Positions 9,427-16,941 of a DNA stretch of 64,000 nucleotides are shown here, piece after piece (position 1 is the first letter of the stretch; the number at the start of each line of letters is the position of its first letter). Source of the stretch: Anaerolineae bacterium (GTDB lineage: Bacteria; Chloroflexota; Anaerolineae; Aggregatilineales; Phototrophicaceae). Both the position numbers and the translations under genes were made by a program. Under the pieces are notes generated by a model. It made no database searches. It worked only from the letters and a program-made list of their open reading frames with translations, and had not been told where the DNA came from. The DNA lies in assembly GCA_022820665.1 (NCBI GenBank), contig JAJEFB010000029.1:62001-126000 (forward strand), read 5' to 3'.

Positions 9427-10476
9427 TCAAAGCGGTCCGAGCGTGCGCTGCCGCAGCAGCGCCAATGCCACGCCGATGAATGCGCAAAGAATGCTGATCA
9501 GCCAAAAGCGCTGTACGATTTGCGTCTCGCTCCAGCCGCCCAATTCAAAGTGATGATGTATTGGTGTACGGCGAAAGGGCCGGATATCCACGCCGTAAAA
9601 GCGTCGGCTCAACTTGGCGGAAGCCACTTGCAAGATCACGCTCAAGATCTCCATGACGGGCACGATGGCGACAATCGGCAGCAAGAGCCACTGACCGGTC
9701 ATAACCGCGACCGTGCCAAGCGTCGCGCCCAGAGCCAGGGAGCCCGTATCTCCCATAAACAACTGTGCCGGATGCGCGTTGTACCAGAGAAAGGCGAAAC
9801 AGGCGCCCACGACTATGAAACAAAGGTCAATTAAGAAAATCTGATTCTGCAAATAGGCGATAACGCCGTAAGCGCCGAAGGCGCTCGCGGTCACGATACC
9901 GGCAAGACCATCCAATCCATCGGTGAAATTGGTAGCGTTGGAACTGCCGATGATGATGAAGGTGCTGATCGCGATAAAGATTAGCGGGTGCAATGGGATT
10001 TCTACCGGAATCAGCGGAAGCGGCATGGAGTTGGCGTAGGAAAAGCCAACCTGTGACATGATGGTGGATGCGATCAACGCCAGGACAATCTGTGCCAGAA
10101 ACTTCACTTTGCCGGACAAGCCTTCGCCGACGCTACCCCGCGATGTCTGTATTCCTTCCCAATCGTCGATCAAGCCCAACAGAGCGAATCCAATCAATAC
10201 CGACAGCGGCAGCAAGATGCTTCGTCCTTCGCCTTCCTGAACAATGCGTGAAATGTTGAGAGCGAGCGTGATGGCAATTGTTGGCAGGATGATCATGATC
10301 CCACCCATCGTTGGCGTGCCGACTTTCTTCACATGCGCGCTGTCCATCAACTCCGCGCGGATCTGCTTGCCGAGCTTGAAGCGGTGCAGGATCTCTACAA
10401 AGGGACCACCCCAGATAACACCCAGTAAGAATGTCGCCCCACCTACGCTTAATGCCAGCGGTAGTTTCGCCTCCAT
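9427..10476 (-). CDS. mraY: phospho-N-acetylmuramoyl-pentapeptide transferase MraY
   Basis: Integral membrane enzyme making lipid I from UDP-MurNAc-pentapeptide and undecaprenyl phosphate. ATG 10476 is preceded by GAGGAG 9 nt upstream and starts MEAKLPLALSV, giving 349 residues. A longer frame from 10551 would overlap ftsI by 62 nt. Motifs: KVGTPTMGG, LIDDWE, NFTDGLDGLAG, AQLFMGDTGSLALG and PIHHHFELGGWSE, with about ten membrane segments. It lies 13 nt after ftsI; murE and murF, which usually separate these two genes, are absent. Confidence 0.96.
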   Translation of the reverse strand: MEAKLPLALSVGGATFLLGVIWGGPFVEILHRFKLGKQIRAELMDSAHVKKVGTPTMGGIMIILPTIAITLALNISRIVQEGEGRSILLPLSVLIGFALLGLIDDWEGIQTSRGSVGEGLSGKVKFLAQIVLALIASTIMSQVGFSYANSMPLPLIPVEIPLHPLIFIAISTFIIIGSSNATNFTDGLDGLAGIVTASAFGAYGVIAYLQNQIFLIDLCFIVVGACFAFLWYNAHPAQLFMGDTGSLALGATLGTVAVMTGQWLLLPIVAIVPVMEILSVILQVASAKLSRRFYGVDIRPFRRTPIHHHFELGGWSETQIVQRFWLISILCAFIGVALALLRQRTLGPL

Positions 10477-10489
10477 CTGCAGCGGCTCC

Positions 10490-12238
10490 TCAGCTACCGA
10501 CCGAACTGATATTGCGTGTGGAGCGCGCCAAGTTGTGCCGTACTTCGTCAACCGGTATCTCTAGCAAGATCACCAGTCGGTCGGCCAGACGCCGGAATAC
10601 CGGCGCGGCGACTTCGTAACCGTAGTAATCATCAGGCCGATCCAACTTGACCATGACGACGACTTGCGGATCGTCTGCCGGCAAAAATCCAATAAACGTC
10701 ACGATGGATGAATTGCGGCCTACTTCATAGTCCAAGGCGGTTGCGATACGCGCGGTGCCCGCCTTCCCGGCGATAGTATAGCCGGGAAGTTGCGCCTCTG
10801 GCGCGCCTTCGGTAGCCGATTGAACCAATAGATCATTGACAATACTGGCGGTCTCCTCGGAAATGACTCGGCGTATAGTGATCGCCTGCGCGTTTTGCAC
10901 GCCATCTTCGGTGATCGCCTGGCGCACGATTCGGGGTTGGCGCATGATGCCGTTGTTGGCGATTGCCGCGAAAGCCGTAATCATTTGCAGTGGCGTCGCC
11001 TTCATGCGCTGTCCATAGCTGTTCAGTCCCAGATAGCTTTCCGACCAATTGCTATCGCCGGGCACCTTGAGTTCGCCACTTTCTTCCGCGAACAGATCGA
11101 CGCCGGTAATCTGTCCCAATCCAAATGCGCGCATCATGCTGTAGAAATTGTCCATACCCATCTCGAGAGCGATGGTGGCGGCGCCAACATTGACGGAACG
11201 AACAAGTATTTGAGAGACATCTATGGTGCCGTGGGTTTGGAAGCGCCGATTCCAAATCTTGTAGCCGCCAACGTCAAGGTTTCCCTCATCATTGTAAGTC
11301 CAGTACGGTGTGATGGCGCCTGTTTCCAAGCCTGCGGCAACGGTCAGCGCTTGCACGATAGATCCAGGCTCAAAGTCTTCGTTGATAGACGGATTCAGCA
11401 AGAGATTGGGGTCTTCGACTTCCAAGAAGGTGTTGGGATCCAGCGTAGGGTCGTTGGCCATGGCGAGAATATCGCCATTACGCGGATCCATGACGATGAC
11501 CGAGCCTCGGAACGCGCCCGATTCCAGAACAGCTCGTTCTAGTTCTGATTCCACCCAGAACTGTACATCCCGATCCAAGGTCAGCAGGATGTCTTGGCCC
11601 CGCTGATCGGTCGGTACATCCTCCGGCAAGTCAATCGGAACATTGCTGATGGAAAGATCCAGAACACGGCCGGCCAAGGTATCGTTGTAGGCGCCTTCGA
11701 CGCCCATCGCGCCTTTAAGCTGCTCGTCAACAACGAAGCCGATCACGTGGCCCGCCAAGGGACCCTGTGGATAAAAGCGCTTCGGTATCCTTTCCAGATC
11801 AACGGAAATCTCGTCGAGGGCGGCAATTGCCTGTCCTTGGTCCGCCGAAATGGGACCGGCGACAAACTCCCAGAGATTCTCGCTGGTGGCGCGACGATGT
11901 ATCTCGAACTCATCGATATCGAGGATAAGCGCGAGTTGCCTGCTGAGGCCCAAAGCATCAGCTACCAGGCTAGGGCTGACGCCAACACGATACTGCAATG
12001 CGTTAAAGGCGAGGGGTTCGCCGTCTCGGTCATAAATCAGGCCGCGTTCCGCAGGTATCCTGCGCGTCGAACTGGTGATGGCGCTCCCGCGCCGTTCCAT
12101 CTCCTGTCGGACCGAGCGCGGGAAAAACTGGAAGTTTGCCAGGTTTATCACCAGGTAACCGGCCATCACGATGAGAAAGATGATCACGAAAGGCAGTCGT
12201 GAATGGATTGTTGTCTGCTGGGAGGAAAGTCCTTGCAT
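10490..12238 (-). CDS. ftsI: class B penicillin-binding protein, FtsI/PBP3-like, with degenerate catalytic motifs
   Basis: Septal PBP by position (ftsL-like to ftsI to mraY) and architecture: a short N-terminus, one TM (about residues 15-35), a PBP dimerisation domain (about 55-215) and a transpeptidase domain (about 230-560). 582 residues. The canonical SxxK box reads S293-I-V-Q296 inside FEPGSIVQALTVAAGLE, so the catalytic lysine is Gln. SxN is intact (S348-V-N350). The KTG box is K492-A-G (AGKAGTARI). I read all three directly from the codons. Family knowledge says the SxxK lysine is the general base of acylation, so transpeptidase activity is doubtful. A structural or SEDS-activating role is an alternative. 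ATG start at 12238. Confidence 0.9.
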   Translation of the reverse strand: MQGLSSQQTTIHSRLPFVIIFLIVMAGYLVINLANFQFFPRSVRQEMERRGSAITSSTRRIPAERGLIYDRDGEPLAFNALQYRVGVSPSLVADALGLSRQLALILDIDEFEIHRRATSENLWEFVAGPISADQGQAIAALDEISVDLERIPKRFYPQGPLAGHVIGFVVDEQLKGAMGVEGAYNDTLAGRVLDLSISNVPIDLPEDVPTDQRGQDILLTLDRDVQFWVESELERAVLESGAFRGSVIVMDPRNGDILAMANDPTLDPNTFLEVEDPNLLLNPSINEDFEPGSIVQALTVAAGLETGAITPYWTYNDEGNLDVGGYKIWNRRFQTHGTIDVSQILVRSVNVGAATIALEMGMDNFYSMMRAFGLGQITGVDLFAEESGELKVPGDSNWSESYLGLNSYGQRMKATPLQMITAFAAIANNGIMRQPRIVRQAITEDGVQNAQAITIRRVISEETASIVNDLLVQSATEGAPEAQLPGYTIAGKAGTARIATALDYEVGRNSSIVTFIGFLPADDPQVVVMVKLDRPDDYYGYEVAAPVFRRLADRLVILLEIPVDEVRHNLARSTRNISSVGS

Positions 12239-12255
12239 AAAAAGGGCTTCTCGCG

Positions 12256-12726
12256 CTAACTGCCAAAGGCTTCGATTTGTTCTCGCAAACTTGCTAGTTG
12301 CCGTTGAATCCAGCCATTGAATGTCTCATCATAGATCGGACTTGGATCTTGGTTGGCGCGCGCGCTCGCCGCTTCCGCAAAGGAATTTCTGCGCGTCGGG
12401 CTGTAGCCCTCGATCACCACATAATCTATTTCATCGTTGGTCGCCGGGCGAAAACCGATATCTTGGGCGCGCAGCGTCAAGCGCGGGACCGTACGAAACC
12501 GGGCAATCTCTGCAATTAACTGTTCATTTGTGTATTTGAGTTCGTCACGCTGGACAATCAAGTCTTCAATGGTTCGATTGGTGATGGCGAAGGACGCGAC
12601 CTGAGAGAGATAGATGCTGCCAAGCGCGAGCAAAATAGCGGTGCCAAGGATCGCAAACATCGCCGCTTGATTGCGGGCATGGAAGCGCTTGCGGCTAAGC
12701 GTATGCTGAAACCAATTCTGCGCCAT
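12256..12726 (-). CDS. ftsL: FtsL/DivIC-like bitopic division protein
   Basis: 156 residues from ATG 12726; a TTG at 12762 is a longer alternative. A basic cytoplasmic N-terminus of about 20 residues precedes one membrane segment (FAILGTAILLALGSIYL). A heptad-like stretch follows (TIEDLIVQRDELKYTNEQL), then a conserved-looking loop (LRAQDIGFRPATNDEID). This layout and the position between rsmH and ftsI match FtsL, which scaffolds FtsQ/DivIC and FtsWI. The C-terminal 60 residues after the coiled coil are longer than in most FtsL. The name is an inference from topology and context. Confidence 0.7.
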   Translation of the reverse strand: MAQNWFQHTLSRKRFHARNQAAMFAILGTAILLALGSIYLSQVASFAITNRTIEDLIVQRDELKYTNEQLIAEIARFRTVPRLTLRAQDIGFRPATNDEIDYVVIEGYSPTRRNSFAEAASARANQDPSPIYDETFNGWIQRQLASLREQIEAFGS

Positions 12727-12770
12727 CTTACTCGTTTCTAAATTGCTCCCTTGCACATGCAAGTAGCGTC

Positions 12771-12834
12771 TTTACTATTTTGTGTGAGCGCGAAATTCCT
12801 GGGACCCTTTCGCCGGTTACGCGCCCAGCGGCTG
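12771..12834 (+). repeat. dispersed hairpin repeat, copy A (TTTTGTGTGAGCG family)
   Basis: The first 22 nt (TTTACTATTTTGTGTGAGCG plus CG) match the stretch beginning at 32452 with only two differences, and the element ends in CAGCGGCTG like the copy at 32543-32586. Between these ends the sequence differs but still forms a stem (GCGAAA/TTTCGC). It lies in the 221-nt gap between rsmH and the ftsL-like gene, pointing against their transcription. Confidence 0.55.
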
Positions 12835-12947
12835 TCGACGGGTCAATGCGAACGATTGCTCAACCGACTGCAAGTCCAGGATCCTGCTGAAGCCGGCGCG
12901 AGCATAGTTACAAATTTATCAAAAACGCGATATTTCGCAACAGAGGT

Positions 12948-13880
12948 TCAATCGAACTTCAACTTTTCGACGACCCTCAGCTTGGCGCTTCGGCTCCGCG
13001 GGTTGCTGCTTAGCTCACTTTCACCGGGCACGATCGGTTTTCGATTGACGAGCTTTACCAGCGCTCGCTTTTCTTCAATTGACGCCATGCCTGGCGGAGC
13101 GACAACCTCCTGCGCCAGATCCCGGAAGCTCTGTTTGACGATGCGGTCTTCCAGGCTGTGAAAGGCGATCACTGCCAGTCTCCCGCCCGGACGCAGCAAG
13201 TCGACGGCGATCGGCAGCGCCTTTTCCAGGGATTCCAGTTCCCGGTTAACCGCGATGCGCAGCGCTTGAAACACCTTGGTAGCCGGGTGAATCTTCATCA
13301 TTCGCCGCCGCTTGGGGACTACAGTTTTGACAAGGCTTGCCAACTTCACTGTGCTCCGTATCGGCCTCTGAGCCACGATAGCGCTGGCGATCTTGCAGGC
13401 GGCTTGCTCTTCCCCCAATCGAAAGAAGAGGTCGGCAAGGTCTTTCTCTGGAAGGGTATTAAGCAGTTTATCCGCAGTGACGCTTTCGTTCAAAGCGTCG
13501 AAGCGCATGTCCAGCGGGCCCTCGTGTCGAAATGCGAAACCGCGCGCGGGATCGTCCAGTTGCATCGACGAAAGGCCCAGGTCCAATATGATGACGTCGA
13601 CCTCGCGCCAGCCGCGCCGGGATGCCACAGCGCGCATATCGACATAACTGGCTTGCGCGACGGTCAGGCGTTCAAGATACGGCGCCAGATTGTAGCGGGC
13701 GATCTCAATCGCGGCATCGTCAAGGTCGAACGCCAATACATCTCCGGCGCCCGCTTGTAGCATAGCGCGCGTGTGTCCCCCGGCTCCAAGCGTCCCGTCA
13801 ATGACTCGGTCGAGCCTCCCGTCGGAGGGCTTCGCCAGTCGAAGCAATGGTTCAACAAGCACTGGTATGTGCGCGCTCAC
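12948..13880 (-). CDS. rsmH: 16S rRNA (cytosine-1402-N4)-methyltransferase RsmH (MraW)
   Basis: SAM-dependent methyltransferase modifying C1402 in the ribosomal P site; conventionally near the head of dcw clusters. The N-terminus MSAHIPVLVEPLLRL, the SAM loop DGTLGAGGHTRAML (about residues 28-41), ILDLGLSSMQLDDPARGF, FQALRIAVNREL and FHSLEDRIVK are all family signatures. 310 residues. The start is GTG 13880, preceded by AAGGGG about 10 nt upstream. No mraZ lies upstream; the neighbouring gene is the divergent uvrC, so the dcw promoter should be in 13881-14009. Confidence 0.97.
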   Translation of the reverse strand: MSAHIPVLVEPLLRLAKPSDGRLDRVIDGTLGAGGHTRAMLQAGAGDVLAFDLDDAAIEIARYNLAPYLERLTVAQASYVDMRAVASRRGWREVDVIILDLGLSSMQLDDPARGFAFRHEGPLDMRFDALNESVTADKLLNTLPEKDLADLFFRLGEEQAACKIASAIVAQRPIRSTVKLASLVKTVVPKRRRMMKIHPATKVFQALRIAVNRELESLEKALPIAVDLLRPGGRLAVIAFHSLEDRIVKQSFRDLAQEVVAPPGMASIEEKRALVKLVNRKPIVPGESELSSNPRSRSAKLRVVEKLKFD

Positions 13881-14033
13881 AAGTTGTAACCCCTTCGCGC
13901 TTAATCAATTCAATTGTAGCTTGTTTTGCGAAGCGAACCCCCTCATTTTGCCCTCTGCGTCGTTCTCCGCAACAGCGTATCGTGATAAAATAGTTCCTGT
14001 CTCAATCGCTTGCCAATATCACCTCAAGCGCCA

Positions 14034-15920
14034 ATGGAATACCAGAAACCACCGCATATAGAGACCATTCTCAAGAATCTGCCCGCCAAGCCCGGCGTTT
14101 ATCTTTTGAAGAATAGCAAGGGCCGGATCATCTATGTGGGCAAAGCCAAGCGCCTGCGCAATCGCGTCCGCAGCTATTTCACGACTGCCGCCGATGGCAA
14201 TAGCAAGACGCTACGCATGCGCGCCGAGGTCGATGACATTGACTTCATCATCACGGAAAACGAAGTCAAGGCGCTGATCCTGGAAGAAACCCTGATCAAA
14301 AAGCACAAGCCGCGTTTCAACATCGAGCTTAAAGATGACAAGCGATATCCCTATATCCGCGTCAGTTGGGCTGATGCCTTCCCGAAAGTTGAAACCACCA
14401 GGCGCGTTCTTAACGACGGCTCGCGCTACTTCGGTCCCTATACGGCCATGTGGGTGGTTCAGAAAACGCTAAGCGATTTGCGCAAAGCCTTTCCTTATTT
14501 GACCTGCGACCGGGACATCAACGGGCAGGACGAGCGCGCCTGCCTTTTCCACGACATCAAGCTTTGCAACGCGCCCTGTATCGGCGCCGTCAGCCGCGAT
14601 GAATACCGCGAGATGATTCAAGAACTAATGGACGTGCTTAGCGGTAAGGCTGAGTGCGTGGAGAAACGCTTGATCAACGAAATGCTGAGCGCCTCCGGGC
14701 AACTCAACTTCGAAAAAGCCGCTGGCATCCGTGACCAGTTGAAGGCGATAGACTACATCACCAACAAGCATAAAGCCGTTGGCAAGAACATGACCGATCA
14801 CGATGTCATCGCCCTGGCTCGCGACGAGCGCGACGCCACTGTGCAAATCATGTTTATCCGCAACGGCAAGCTGATCGGCAGCGATTCGCGCGCGGTAAAC
14901 AACACGGAAGGCGAATCGGACGCCGCCGTGCTGGAACAGTTCATCAGCCAGTTTTACGCCACCAGCAGCAATATCCCGCGCGAATTGATTTTGCCCAACG
15001 CAGTCGAGGAAGCGCGTATCCTGGAGCGTTGGCTCAGCGACAAACGCGCCAGCTCGAAAGTATCAATTCATGTGCCGCAGCGTGGCGACAAACGCAAATT
15101 AGTCGCGCTGGCGCAGGAGAATGCGCTGGAAAGCCTGCAAATGATGCGGGCTCAGTACGAGGCCGATACCACCAAGCACGAAGAAGCGCTGGCGCAACTG
15201 CACGAATCGTTGGGACTCCCGCGTATCCCCAACCGCATCGAATGCTACGACATCAGCACGACGCAGGGCACCGCGATCGTCGCCAGTAGGGTGGTCTTTG
15301 CCCGTGGCGTGGCTCGCAAAAGCGAATATCGCCGTTTCAATATTCGCTCGGTTTCCCACGGCGGATCGGACGATTATCAGTCCATGCGCGAGGCTTTGAC
15401 ACGGCGCTTCCTGCGTTGGAAAGACGCGGTTGAGTCGGAGTTGTCGCTGACGCCGGACGGGGTGGACAAGGCTGAAACCTGGCGCCTGCTGCCGGACCTG
15501 CTTTTGATTGACGGCGGCAAAGGACAGCTCAATGTCGCCTGGAGCGTATTAGCCGAATTTGGCTTGAGGGACCGGGTGCCGGTCGCGGCTTTGGCGAAAC
15601 GCATTGAAGAAGTCTTCCTGCCCGAACAATCGCAGTCGGTGCTGCTGCCCCGCCGCAGCGAAGGGCTCTATCTTGTTCAGCGCGTGCGTGACGAAGCGCA
15701 TCGCTTCGCCATCACCAGCCATCGCAAGCGTCGGCGCAAGATGAGCCTCGCCAGCCGCCTGGAAACGATACCGGGTGTGGGACCTAAACGCCGCAAGGTC
15801 TTGCTCAAACACTTTGAAAACTCGATTGACGCCATCAGAAGCGCCAGCATCAACGAACTGGCGGAAGTCAATGGCATTAACAAGGAAGTTGCTCTGGCGA
15901 TCAAGAGTCATTTGGACTAA
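14034..15920 (+). CDS. uvrC: excinuclease ABC subunit C (UvrC)
   Basis: Endonuclease making both incisions in nucleotide excision repair with UvrAB. Domain order: GIY-YIG nuclease at the N-terminus (GVYLLKNSKGRIIYVGKAK, about residues 20-38), a Cys cluster (TCDRDINGQDERACLFHDIKLC, shortened here to its Cys positions), a UVR motif (FEKAAGIRDQLKAI), the RNase H-like nuclease (IECYDIS, LLLIDGGKGQLN) and tandem helix-hairpin-helix (IPGVGPKRRKVLLKHF). ATG 14034 starts just before the GIY domain; ATG 14010 adds 8 residues. Divergent from the dcw cluster. Confidence 0.96.
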   Translation: MEYQKPPHIETILKNLPAKPGVYLLKNSKGRIIYVGKAKRLRNRVRSYFTTAADGNSKTLRMRAEVDDIDFIITENEVKALILEETLIKKHKPRFNIELKDDKRYPYIRVSWADAFPKVETTRRVLNDGSRYFGPYTAMWVVQKTLSDLRKAFPYLTCDRDINGQDERACLFHDIKLCNAPCIGAVSRDEYREMIQELMDVLSGKAECVEKRLINEMLSASGQLNFEKAAGIRDQLKAIDYITNKHKAVGKNMTDHDVIALARDERDATVQIMFIRNGKLIGSDSRAVNNTEGESDAAVLEQFISQFYATSSNIPRELILPNAVEEARILERWLSDKRASSKVSIHVPQRGDKRKLVALAQENALESLQMMRAQYEADTTKHEEALAQLHESLGLPRIPNRIECYDISTTQGTAIVASRVVFARGVARKSEYRRFNIRSVSHGGSDDYQSMREALTRRFLRWKDAVESELSLTPDGVDKAETWRLLPDLLLIDGGKGQLNVAWSVLAEFGLRDRVPVAALAKRIEEVFLPEQSQSVLLPRRSEGLYLVQRVRDEAHRFAITSHRKRRRKMSLASRLETIPGVGPKRRKVLLKHFENSIDAIRSASINELAEVNGINKEVALAIKSHLD

Positions 15921-16267
15921 TACTCTGTACTCTGATTACAACTGTAATGCTTGTCCGAAATTATGGCGGAACCGCCGATATTCTACCCCATCCCCCGACC
16001 CCTTCCCCGAAGCATCAGGGAAGGGGAGCGTCGCTCATTCTGAGATGGCAACTTCGTAGTCATACTCTCCCGTTTTGCTGCGGTTTCGTGCGCGTAAAAT
16101 CTGCTTAGAGTTGTCAATCTGCTAATATCGGATAGGCCTTGTAGCCCTTTATACTGCGTGTGCCATGACATGTCAGACACAAGTTGGGTGTGTATAGGTT
16201 GGCAGATATGTACCTTAATCAAGCAAAGGTGGAATTGCCGCAACTGGAAAGCACGTAGTTATAGGCA
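15921..16267. other. intergenic region between uvrC and the HEXXH gene
   Basis: 347 nt without a supportable gene. It holds the 43-nt palindromic repeat at 15986-16028 and the short palindrome TGACATGTCA near 16167. Otherwise nothing is recognised. The 3' part is visibly more A+T-rich than the dcw and uvrC genes. Confidence 0.6.
15986..16028 (+). repeat. G/C-rich palindromic dispersed repeat, copy 1
   Basis: A 43-nt element built around CCCCTTCCC ... GGGAAGGGG (9-bp stem, loop CGAAGCATCA), preceded by CCCCATCCCCCGA. The same element occurs inverted at 56894-56936 with a few compensating changes. Intergenic, downstream of uvrC, where it may also act as a transcript end. Confidence 0.75.
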
Positions 16268-16891
16268 TTAGGAAAACTCGGTTTTGTCTCTTTCAAACAT
16301 GCTGGTTAGTGCGCTTGCATGTTCCATATCCAAGTTGGGAAAGATCCGTAGCAAGTCTTCTCTGGTAACACTTGAGAAAGGAGTGCCGGGCGGCATCTCT
16401 TTTCGTATGCGCTTTGCTGCCGCAATGTTTCCTTTAGGCAGCCGTTTAACCAGCCTGTGCGCATATTTGTATGCTGGGAGGTCATCTCTTACGAAATCAG
16501 TTCCAGTGATACCACACATGTGTTGAACGTAAGAAGAGAATGCACAGGCTACGCCTTCTTCGAGATAGCTAGTGATAGGGCGCTCACCCGGGTCAGGTCT
16601 CTTTGGGTTAAGCAAATGTACGACCTCATGCGCAAGTTGAAACAACACTTTGGTCCATTTCTCACGCGCCCCTTGACCTAACTTAATCATCACAAGTTTT
16701 AGTGAAGCGGGATCTGGATAGAAAATATGCGGATTCCTATTACCAAACATAGGTTGCGGTACTAAGTTCCAAGAAGTGTCTCGTTCTCCGAAAAGCTCTT
16801 CAGCCCAGATTAAGAGATCGTGTTGTAGCTTCGGCAGATTCTGAATGTCGTGTTCGGGTCTAGTTGCTGGTAGAACAATCCTACAACGCAC
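16268..16891 (-). CDS. hypothetical protein with HEXXH...E zinc-metallopeptidase-like motif
   Basis: 207 residues from a GTG at 16891 with GGAGGG 6 nt upstream. The central segment LAHEVVHLLNP followed about 15 residues later by YLEEGVACAF is the HExxH plus downstream Glu pattern of gluzincin-type peptidases. No signal peptide or membrane segment is seen, so it is probably cytoplasmic. The surrounding DNA is lower in G+C and the gene has no operon partner, consistent with an acquired gene. Substrate unknown; the motif alone does not prove catalysis. Confidence 0.7.
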   Translation of the reverse strand: MRCRIVLPATRPEHDIQNLPKLQHDLLIWAEELFGERDTSWNLVPQPMFGNRNPHIFYPDPASLKLVMIKLGQGAREKWTKVLFQLAHEVVHLLNPKRPDPGERPITSYLEEGVACAFSSYVQHMCGITGTDFVRDDLPAYKYAHRLVKRLPKGNIAAAKRIRKEMPPGTPFSSVTREDLLRIFPNLDMEHASALTSMFERDKTEFS

Positions 16892-16941
16892 TGATTTCCC
16901 TCCATATGCTCAAATAGCTCACCGACATCTCTGATATCTTG

